Shown here piece after piece: positions 1-6,842 of a stretch of DNA of 64,000 nucleotides; within the stretch, counting starts at the first letter, position 1, and the number at the start of each line of letters is the position of its first letter. Source of the stretch: Bacteroidales bacterium UBA7009. Its GTDB lineage: Bacteria > Bacteroidota > Bacteroidia > Bacteroidales > Paludibacteraceae. A program made the position numbers and the translations under genes. The stretch is from NCBI GenBank assembly GCA_002449665.1, contig DJXH01000057.1, forward strand, positions 1 through 64,000, in the 5' to 3' direction. The notes under the pieces were generated by a model, which searched no databases, had not been told where the DNA came from, and saw only the letters and a list, made by a program, of their open reading frames with translations.

Positions 1-31
1 CGCTGCCTCCGGCTAATACTATTCCTTTCAT
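1..31 (-). CDS. rfbA: Glucose-1-phosphate thymidylyltransferase-type nucleotidyltransferase, 5' end only
   Basis: Only the first ten codons lie in the window, read leftward from an ATG at 29-31. They give MKGIVLAGGS, the usual start of RfbA/RmlA, whose GG(S/A)GTR loop binds the nucleotide. RfbA makes dTDP-glucose from glucose 1-phosphate and dTTP for dTDP-rhamnose synthesis. A consensus Bacteroidota promoter at 67-99 points at it, so it probably starts its own transcript. Other sugar nucleotidyltransferases begin in a similar way, so the exact substrate is an inference from ten residues. Confidence 0.55.
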   Translation of the reverse strand, partial: MKGIVLAGGS

Positions 32-66
32 ATTCGGTATTTTTTTATTGTTGGTTATTTTATCGC

Positions 67-99
67 GCAAAGTTAGTGCATTTTGCCATATTGTGCAAA
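67..99 (-). promoter_or_regulatory. Bacteroidota promoter for the rfbA-like gene
   Basis: On the minus strand TTTG (96-99) is followed after 20 bases by TAACTTTGC (67-75). This matches the TTTG / TAnnTTTGC promoter of Bacteroidota. The ATG of the leftward gene at 29-31 lies about 36 bases downstream. Confidence 0.7.
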
Positions 100-113
100 T
101 TTATTCACAATAT

Positions 114-2126
114 TTACATCGGATCCACGTCTGCGTATATCCTCACCGAGCCATATCCTGCCGTGCCGTTGGTCTCTCTTATAAGGTCGGTGAGCATCAT
201 TTTTGCTTTGTTTATGTTCGCTTCTTTCTCTATACGCAGTTGTATATGTCTGATATGCAGTTTCTGCACTCTGCTTGTCAGAGGAACGACCACCCCCGTT
301 GCCCTTTTGCCGAAGACTTGTTGCATACGCTTTGCGAGCAACAAGGCAGCATCGTCGGTTTTCTTCTCGTCAGCGTGGCGTACCACAACTGTGATAAGCC
401 TATAGAACGGAGGAAAACGAAATTGACGGCGTTCCGGCAGTTGGTCGTTAAGAAAAGCGGTATAAGTATGGCTTGTGAGGTAGGTGAAGACCGGGTTGTC
501 CTTGTCCCAAGTCTGAATAATTATCTCTCCCTGCTTGTCTTTTCTGCCTGCCCTGCCAGCCACCTGCTCAAGCATCTGATATGCTCTTTCGTAACTTCTG
601 AAGGACGGCTGACTCCATATATGGTCTGCTCCTAACACACCAACAAGGCTAACAGCATCAAAGTCAAGACCTTTGGTTACCATCTGCGTACCTATCAGTA
701 TATCCGTCTCGTGGCGCGAAAAGCGGTCTATTATTTCCTGATAGTCGTTTTTGCGGCGCGTCGTGTCCCAGTCCATACGCTCTGTTTTGGCATCGGGAAA
801 GAGTTGCGTTATCTCGTCCTCAAGCCGCTCCGTACCATAGCCTATCGTTCGCATTTCGCCGCCGCATTGAGGACAAACGGAAGGCATCGCTTGACTGTAA
901 CCGCAGAGGTGGCACTTCAGAAGCCGCTCTCTGAGGTGAAGCGTAAGCGGGGTGTCGCAGTCGGTGCAACGCGGAGTGTACCCGCACCGGCGGCAGACAG
1001 TAAGAGGAGCGTAACCTCGGCGATTTTGGAAAAGGATAACCTGCTTGTGATCTGCAAGTTCCTTCCTTATACGCTCTACGAGAGGGTCAGAAAAATGACC
1101 ATACATCTCTTTTCTGTGATACTGGCGATTAAGGTCTATAACGCTAATTTTAGGCAGGGACAACCCTCTGTATCTCTCTTCCATTGTGGCAAGTCCGTAC
1201 TTACCCGTTGTGGCGTTGTACCAACTCTCAAGGGCGGGAGTGGCACTACCCAACAACACTTTGGCACCTATTATCCGAGTTGCCATTATTGCCACAGAAC
1301 GAGCATGATAGCGCGGTGCTGGTTCTGTCTGCTTGTAACTCTGTTCGTGCTCTTCATCCACAATAATAACCCCTACATTGTCTATCGGCAGGTATATTCC
1401 GCTGCGAGCAGCAACTATAAGCAACGGACTGTCGCTGTCAAGTACGCGTTTGTATGTCTGCATTCGCTGTACATCGCTTATGCGAGAATGGTAAACACAC
1501 ATACAAGAACCGAAATACCTGCCAAGACGCGAAGTTAGTTGCGTAGTCAGTGCAATCTCAGGAACGAGGTAGAGAACACTCTTGCCTTGATCCAAAGTCT
1601 GCTGAATGATATGAGTATATACTTCCGTTTTGCCTGACGAAGTAACACCATAAAGAAGAACTGTATCTTTTTGCTGCCACTGATGTTTAATGCTGTCAAG
1701 TGCTGACCGCTGTGATTCGCTGAGAGTAGCCAAATCATCGGTTTCATCGGCAAAATCCGAAGGCTTTTTTTGTTTTTTTGCGGCATTGTCAAGAGAATAT
1801 GTCCTGTCGAAGGCTTTAGCGGGCAGGGCGGCTGCCATAACATCACCCAAGGCACACATATAGTAACCGCTTATCCATTGCCACAACTGTATCTGGCTAT
1901 GGGTTACAACAGGGCGGCTGTCAAGCGTACAGACAATGTCTTTTATGGTAACGTTCCCGTTGGGATTGTCTTCGTACAGGTTCAGCACTATTCCTATAAG
2001 TTGTTTGTTACCAAGAGGAACAAGTACCCGCATTCCGATTTGAATATCTGTATCGGAAGCGGGTACACTATATGTGTAAGCGTTGGCGTTAATAGCCAAG
2101 GGTAATATAACGTCTATGTATTTCAG
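114..2126 (-). CDS. priA: Primosomal protein N' (replication restart helicase PriA)
   Basis: PriA reloads the replisome at stalled forks. Visible parts: an N-terminal 3'-DNA-binding domain, a Walker A motif (GVTSSGKTEVY) near residue 160, the Walker B/DEAH-type box VDEEH, an eight-cysteine zinc region (CRRCGYTPRCTDC... CHLCGY... CPQCGG) and the C-terminal helicase lobe ending in YADVDPM. Start choice: the frame is open upstream of a TTG at 2099 to a CTG at 2126 and then closed. The extra residues KYIDVILPLA are the normal PriA N-terminus in this phylum, so I place the start at CTG, overlapping the tdk stop as CTGA. The product is 670 residues, against about 730 in E. coli and, from memory, about 815 in Bacteroides. 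The segment between AALPAK and LSESQRSALD, where the winged helix normally sits, is almost absent. Confidence 0.9.
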   Translation of the reverse strand: MKYIDVILPLAINANAYTYSVPASDTDIQIGMRVLVPLGNKQLIGIVLNLYEDNPNGNVTIKDIVCTLDSRPVVTHSQIQLWQWISGYYMCALGDVMAAALPAKAFDRTYSLDNAAKKQKKPSDFADETDDLATLSESQRSALDSIKHQWQQKDTVLLYGVTSSGKTEVYTHIIQQTLDQGKSVLYLVPEIALTTQLTSRLGRYFGSCMCVYHSRISDVQRMQTYKRVLDSDSPLLIVAARSGIYLPIDNVGVIIVDEEHEQSYKQTEPAPRYHARSVAIMATRIIGAKVLLGSATPALESWYNATTGKYGLATMEERYRGLSLPKISVIDLNRQYHRKEMYGHFSDPLVERIRKELADHKQVILFQNRRGYAPLTVCRRCGYTPRCTDCDTPLTLHLRERLLKCHLCGYSQAMPSVCPQCGGEMRTIGYGTERLEDEITQLFPDAKTERMDWDTTRRKNDYQEIIDRFSRHETDILIGTQMVTKGLDFDAVSLVGVLGADHIWSQPSFRSYERAYQMLEQVAGRAGRKDKQGEIIIQTWDKDNPVFTYLTSHTYTAFLNDQLPERRQFRFPPFYRLITVVVRHADEKKTDDAALLLAKRMQQVFGKRATGVVVPLTSRVQKLHIRHIQLRIEKEANINKAKMMLTDLIRETNGTAGYGSVRIYADVDPM

Positions 2127-2716
2127 GGCTGATTTTCAAGTGCAATTGCTTTTTCGTAACAAGAACGGCAGAGGGGCTCATAACTCTCTGTTTCACCGAG
2201 CAGTACACGCTTGTCACTGTTTACAAGTCGGTGGCTGACATAGGCAAGGTCGCCGCAGTGGACACAGATGGCATGCGTCTTATATACATCATCCGCTATT
2301 GCCATCAAAGCGGGAATAGGTCCGAAAGGTACACCCTTGAAATCCATATCCAATCCGGCTACTATAACACGCATACCGCGTTTGGCGAGGGTGGAGCAGA
2401 CTTCCACTATTCCCATATCGAAAAACTGTGCTTCGTCAATACCTACAACGTCTATGTCGTTGGCGAGCAGAAGGATGTTCTGACTGCTGTCAACAGGCGT
2501 AGATTGAATGACATTGTGGTCATGGCTGACAACATCCTGCTCGCTATAGCGCACATCTATAGCAGGTTTGAAGATCTCCACGCGCTGCTTGGCAAACTGC
2601 GCACGTTTCATTCTGCGAATCAGTTCTTCCGTCTTGCCGGAGAACATACTGCCGCATACCACTTCTATGCTTCCTCTGCGGCGGGACGGTCCTTGGGTGT
2701 CTCTTTCGTTGAACAT
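2123..2716 (-). CDS. tdk: Thymidine kinase
   Basis: Type II thymidine kinase of 197 residues, phosphorylating thymidine to dTMP in the salvage pathway. The P-loop GSMFSGKTEELIRR lies near residue 22, the Walker B/lasso region is VVGIDEAQFF, and the zinc cysteines are in CVHCG and CRSC near the C-terminus. Its ATG at 2716 lies 52 bases inside the 3' end of recJ in another frame, and there is no later plausible start before the P-loop, so the overlap looks real. It is the third or later gene of the leftward nfeD-priA run and is coupled to priA through a four-base overlap. Confidence 0.95.
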   Translation of the reverse strand: MFNERDTQGPSRRRGSIEVVCGSMFSGKTEELIRRMKRAQFAKQRVEIFKPAIDVRYSEQDVVSHDHNVIQSTPVDSSQNILLLANDIDVVGIDEAQFFDMGIVEVCSTLAKRGMRVIVAGLDMDFKGVPFGPIPALMAIADDVYKTHAICVHCGDLAYVSHRLVNSDKRVLLGETESYEPLCRSCYEKAIALENQP

Positions 2717-4425
2717 AGTTTGATGTCTTGTACCATCATTTGGACGGTGGTGTTATTATTAAAGGTGTTTTCTTCCAAGTTGTAACATACGTCAACCGGG
2801 TTGCCGTTTTGTATATACAATGCCATATCTCCTTTTGAGAAAGCAATGCCGGAGATGGCGACTTTTGTGTCAGTAACATCTAATTTGAGATGTTCGCCAT
2901 TTTTGCCTACCCGCTTGGTATAGCGGTTGTTGATAAGTCGGCGAGTAACAAAGAGAGGTCGCGGGTTTTGCGGACCGAAAGGCTCTAAATGCTTAATTAT
3001 ATTAAAAAACTGCGGAGTTATATCTTCAAGGTCTATCTCCTGCTCTATCTCAAGCGATGGCTGTTTCTGGTCTTCTCTTATGTGTTCTTTTACGTATTTT
3101 TCAAACCGCTCACGGAATTCTCCGAGATTTTCTTTCTTCATACTCAGTCCTGCTGCAAACATGTGTCCGCCGAAGTTGGTAAGAAGATCGCGGCAAGAGT
3201 CAATAGCGGAGTATATATCAAAGCCGCTTACGGAGCGGGCAGAACCGGAGATAATTCCGCCATCGCTGTCGGTTAGAACTATTGTCGGTCGGTAGAAGGT
3301 CTCTATGAGTCTGCTGGCGGCAATGCCAATCACACCTTTGTGCCAGCCCGAGGAATAGACCACGGTAGTGGCTTTGGTACCATTGTCAGGGTCTTGGGCG
3401 AGCAGAGCGAGTGCCTGCTCTTTGGTCTGCGTGTCAAAATCGCGCCTTTCGGTGTTGTACTTGTTAATGTCGTCAGCCTTGAGTTTTGCCTGTTCTTCGT
3501 TTTCACACAGCAGCAGTTCCACGGCATACGCACCCGAGTGCATTCTGCCACTGGCATTGATACGAGGACCCAACTTATATACAAGATCGGAAATGGTAAT
3601 CTGTTTGCCCGTTATACCTGCCACATCCATCAGGCATTTTATACCTACCGACGGTGCTGTATTCAATTGCTTCAGGCCAAAATATGCAAGTACACGATTT
3701 TCTCCCGTAACGGGTACTATATCAGAAGCGATGGACATAGCGAGCAAGGGCAGGACGTTCCATAGTTCGTTTTTGTCGCCCTTTTCTTTCTCTACAAGAG
3801 CCTGCATAAACTTAAATCCCACTCCGCAGCCCGACAACTCTTTATAGGGATACGGGCAGTCGGAGCGTTTCATATTAAGCACGGCAACGGCTTCAGGAAG
3901 GGTGTCCCCGGGGGTGTGGTGGTCGCAGATGATAAAGTCAATACCGAGCCGCGACGCATATTCCACCTTATCCACTGCCTTAATACCGCAGTCAAGTGCC
4001 ACAATAAGCGTGCAACCGTCTTCTTTGGCGGTGTCAATACCTTTGAAGGATATACCATATCCCTCTGTATATCTGTCAGGTATATAAAAACAGAGATTGG
4101 CTGTGCGGTGTGAGAGAATTTTATATACGAGAGCAACGGCGGTAGTGCCGTCCACATCATAGTCGCCGTAAACCATTATCCGCTCCCCTGCTGCAAGTGC
4201 GCGGGTCAGACGTTCCACAGCCCTGTCCATATCTTTCATCAGCATAGGGTCGTGGAGCGAATCAAGACTCGGGCGTACATATTCGCGCGCCTGCTGACCG
4301 GTAGTTATGCCGCGCCGTGCAAGCAACATTGCAGATGGGCGGGAGATATTAAGTTCTTGCTCAAGCAGCCGACATACTTCTGTTTGCTCCGAGTCGGGTT
4401 GCCATATTTGCCAGTTGTAGTCCAT
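2665..4425 (-). CDS. recJ: Single-stranded-DNA-specific exonuclease RecJ
   Basis: RecJ is a 5'-3' ssDNA exonuclease of recombination and mismatch repair. At 586 residues it has normal length. DHH phosphoesterase motifs are visible: VYGDYDVDGTTAV (motif I, near residue 82), the ALDCG segment, CDHHTPG (motif III) and the C-terminal DHHA1 block with GGH. The ATG at 4425 lies 33 bases after the stop of the amidase gene, consistent with one transcript. The 3' end overlaps tdk by 52 bases. Confidence 0.95.
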   Translation of the reverse strand: MDYNWQIWQPDSEQTEVCRLLEQELNISRPSAMLLARRGITTGQQAREYVRPSLDSLHDPMLMKDMDRAVERLTRALAAGERIMVYGDYDVDGTTAVALVYKILSHRTANLCFYIPDRYTEGYGISFKGIDTAKEDGCTLIVALDCGIKAVDKVEYASRLGIDFIICDHHTPGDTLPEAVAVLNMKRSDCPYPYKELSGCGVGFKFMQALVEKEKGDKNELWNVLPLLAMSIASDIVPVTGENRVLAYFGLKQLNTAPSVGIKCLMDVAGITGKQITISDLVYKLGPRINASGRMHSGAYAVELLLCENEEQAKLKADDINKYNTERRDFDTQTKEQALALLAQDPDNGTKATTVVYSSGWHKGVIGIAASRLIETFYRPTIVLTDSDGGIISGSARSVSGFDIYSAIDSCRDLLTNFGGHMFAAGLSMKKENLGEFRERFEKYVKEHIREDQKQPSLEIEQEIDLEDITPQFFNIIKHLEPFGPQNPRPLFVTRRLINNRYTKRVGKNGEHLKLDVTDTKVAISGIAFSKGDMALYIQNGNPVDVCYNLEENTFNNNTTVQMMVQDIKLCSTKETPKDRPAAEEA

Positions 4426-4458
4426 AATACGATCGTGAGTAAATGCAGACTTGTGTTT

Positions 4459-5241
4459 TTAGTTCAGCGTAAAATCATCAGCATCTTTCCAAAGCGGTAG
4501 TGTCTGTCTGAAATGGTGTAGCGCATCTATGTCAAATTCCGCAATTCGTGTCCCCTCTTCGTTGTCTGCAAACTGCGCTATGGGTTGCAGACGTGTGTCG
4601 TATGCAACGGAGTGTCCGTTGTAGTGAAGTCCCATACCGTCGTCCCCTACAGGATTGACGGCGGCTATATAACATTGGTTTTCAATTGCTCGTGCTTTTA
4701 TGAGCGTATCCCAATACTGTATTCTTATTTCCGGCCAGTTGGCTGCAACAAGCAGAATATCGTATAGATTGTCTTTTTTGAGTCTTGCCCAAACCGGAAA
4801 CCTAAGGTCATAGCAGATGAGCATTCTCATTTTTACTCCTTTATATTCTATTACATCCGCCATATTGCCCTTGCTGAAAAAGCGGTCTTCACCGCCGTGC
4901 GCATACAGGTGCGCTTTGTCTATATATGTCGTCTCACCGTCGGGTCTTACGAAAAAGCCTCTGTTATGCAGACTGTTATCGTCTTCCTTGCATATAAACG
5001 AACCTGCAACTGCAACGCCCGTTTCTCGGCTCAGGGCTTTAAGAACGGCGATGGTAGTGCCGCCTATCGTTTGCGCCAACTCAGGGCGGTCGGTGCAAAA
5101 ACCGGTAGTAAACATCTCCGGCAGCAGTGCTACATCAGCCTTGCCTGCAACGGCTCTGATGCGATTGCAGGCAAGGCGAAGATTAGTGTCTGTATCTCCC
5201 CATACAATAGGATATTGCAGAAGTGCTATTCTTAATATCAT
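4459..5241 (-). CDS. Nitrilase-superfamily amidohydrolase (omega-amidase/YafV-like)
   Basis: A 260-residue carbon-nitrogen hydrolase. The catalytic triad is visible: Glu in LLPEMFTTGF (near residue 42), Lys in YIDKAHLY and Cys in LICYDLRFP. The short, single-domain form and the order of motifs resemble omega-amidases such as YafV, which hydrolyse 2-oxoglutaramate or 2-oxosuccinamate. The substrate is inferred from family resemblance only. It sits 29 bases after floA and 33 bases before recJ, so it is probably co-transcribed with both. Confidence 0.85.
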   Translation of the reverse strand: MILRIALLQYPIVWGDTDTNLRLACNRIRAVAGKADVALLPEMFTTGFCTDRPELAQTIGGTTIAVLKALSRETGVAVAGSFICKEDDNSLHNRGFFVRPDGETTYIDKAHLYAHGGEDRFFSKGNMADVIEYKGVKMRMLICYDLRFPVWARLKKDNLYDILLVAANWPEIRIQYWDTLIKARAIENQCYIAAVNPVGDDGMGLHYNGHSVAYDTRLQPIAQFADNEEGTRIAEFDIDALHHFRQTLPLWKDADDFTLN

Positions 5242-5270
5242 ATCGTCTCAACTCCCTGTTTCCGACAGAC

Positions 5271-6254
5271 TTATTTTTTCTTTGTTGCTGTGGTCTCGGC
5301 GGGCTTGCCTATCATCTCACGCATAGCGGTGTCGGCTTGTATGTTTTTCATACGATAGTAGTCCATAATACCGAGGTTGCCGTTGCGGAAGGCTTCTGCC
5401 ATAGCCTGCGGAACAAGTGCTTCTGCTTCAATCACTTTGGCGCGTGCCTCTTGTGCCTTTGCTTTCATCTCCTGCTCGTTGGCAATAGCCATAGCGCGGC
5501 GTTCCTCTGCCTTTGCCTGTGCGATGTTCTTGTCGGCATCGGCTTGGTCCATTTGCAGTTGGGCACCGATGTTCTTACCTACGTCGATGTCGGCTATATC
5601 AATACTGAGTATCTCAAACGCCGTACCGGCATCAAGACCTTTCGATAGTACAAGTTTGGATATGCTGTCGGGGTTCTCGAGGACTTGCTTGTGGCTGTCT
5701 GCCGAACCGATAGACGATACTATACCTTCACCTACACGTGCAAGAATGGTGTCTTCACCTGCTCCGCCGACGAGCTGGCGAATGTTAGCGCGAACCGTTA
5801 CACGTGCTTTAGCTATAAGCTGAATACCGTCTTTAGCCACTGCTGCTACGGGAGGAGTATCAATCACCTTGGGGTTAACCGACATCTGCACTGCTTCAAA
5901 CACATCACGACCTGCAAGGTCTATGGCTGTTGCCATCTGGAAGGGTAGGGGCATACTTGCTTTGTTGGCACTCACAAGGGCGTGTACCACTCTCTCTATA
6001 TGACCGCCTGCAAGGTAGTGAGCCTCTAATCCGTCACGCTTAACGTCCTGAAGACCTGCTTTGTGAGCCTCAATCATACAGTTGACAATCTTTTTAGGCG
6101 GGACGTTACGAATACGCATAAGGAAAAGCTGAATAAGAGAAATGCGTACGCCGCTGACCTGTGCCGTAATCCACAAAAGGAAAGGTACATAATGGAAGAA
6201 AATAATCACCGCAATGGCAATCAATACAGAAATGATAATCGTAAATGATGACAT
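5271..6254 (-). CDS. floA: Flotillin-like membrane scaffold protein FloA
   Basis: A 327-residue protein with an N-terminal hydrophobic hairpin (about residues 5-32), an SPFH-like middle part and a C-terminal Ala/Glu/Lys-rich coiled coil (about 235-290) with repeated AxAEE/KAxE segments. This is the FloA (former UPF0365/YqfA) family, which organises functional membrane microdomains. The upstream partner is an NfeD protein, the usual pairing. The tail ends in a polylysine (TATKKK). Confidence 0.9.
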   Translation of the reverse strand: MSSFTIIISVLIAIAVIIFFHYVPFLLWITAQVSGVRISLIQLFLMRIRNVPPKKIVNCMIEAHKAGLQDVKRDGLEAHYLAGGHIERVVHALVSANKASMPLPFQMATAIDLAGRDVFEAVQMSVNPKVIDTPPVAAVAKDGIQLIAKARVTVRANIRQLVGGAGEDTILARVGEGIVSSIGSADSHKQVLENPDSISKLVLSKGLDAGTAFEILSIDIADIDVGKNIGAQLQMDQADADKNIAQAKAEERRAMAIANEQEMKAKAQEARAKVIEAEALVPQAMAEAFRNGNLGIMDYYRMKNIQADTAMREMIGKPAETTATKKK

Positions 6255-6300
6255 AATGTTAAAAAATTAAAGATTGGTAATATAGATTGGTTGTGGGTTT

Positions 6301-6672
6301 TCAGTTATTTTCGTTTTCCTGCTGCTTCATCTCCAACTTTTGAGCCTCCTTTTCGAGGTTCTCTATTTTCTTGCCCGGCTCAGCAAGCCCCACGGAAGAG
6401 TCAATAGTGGTGTCAAGAGCCATCTTCTCTATGGCTCGGCTTTTGTAAAAAGCATAGATGGCTATAACGGTAAGCAACACACTTGCACACAAAGTAATAT
6501 GTCCTGCCATAGGGTAGGTGGCAGACAACTTGATATATGCCAGTGCTACTGCAGCGGCAAGAGAGGCGAACCCCGTAAAGCCGGCAATACCGAACCCGGG
6601 AAGCAGGAAAAGCTCTACTACGAGCAGTGCCACCCCAATAATAATACAAACAACTACAAGAAGAATATCCAT
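6301..6672 (-). CDS. NfeD-family membrane protein lacking the OB-fold
   Basis: A 123-residue protein with three to four hydrophobic segments, starting MDILLVVVCIIIGVALLVVE and including the NfeD-typical FLLPGFGIAGFTG turn. NfeD partners of flotillins normally carry a C-terminal OB-fold of about 60 residues. Here the sequence after the last membrane segment is a charged helix (KKIENLEKEAQKLEMKQQ) and then stops. It leads the operon and is followed 46 bases later by floA. Role inferred: membrane partner of FloA. Confidence 0.8.
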   Translation of the reverse strand: MDILLVVVCIIIGVALLVVELFLLPGFGIAGFTGFASLAAAVALAYIKLSATYPMAGHITLCASVLLTVIAIYAFYKSRAIEKMALDTTIDSSVGLAEPGKKIENLEKEAQKLEMKQQENENN

Positions 6673-6732
6673 AATTTATGTTTTTGTGATTAGTATAAAA
6701 TTTGTCCGCAAAGCATATATGCTTTCACGCTT

Positions 6733-6765
6733 GCAAAGGTAGTGATTATATTTAGAGTGGGCAAA
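6733..6765 (-). promoter_or_regulatory. Promoter of the nfeD-floA-recJ-priA operon
   Basis: Minus strand: TTTG (6762-6765), 20-base spacer, TACCTTTGC (6733-6741). It lies back to back with the topA promoter, whose TTTG starts five bases away at 6770. No other good promoter was seen down to rfbA, so this one may drive nfeD, floA, the amidase, recJ, tdk and priA. Confidence 0.75.
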
Positions 6766-6769
6766 TAAA

Positions 6770-6801
6770 TTTGCAGGATTAAAAAAAATGCCGTACTTTT
6801 G
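6770..6801 (+). promoter_or_regulatory. Promoter of topA
   Basis: Plus strand: TTTG (6770-6773), 19-base spacer, TACTTTTGC (6793-6801), about 41 bases ahead of the topA ATG. It is divergent from the nfeD promoter and the two -33 boxes nearly touch. Confidence 0.75.
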
Positions 6802-6842
6802 CGGCGTTTATTAACAATCAGGGCTAAAAAAATAGCATCTAT

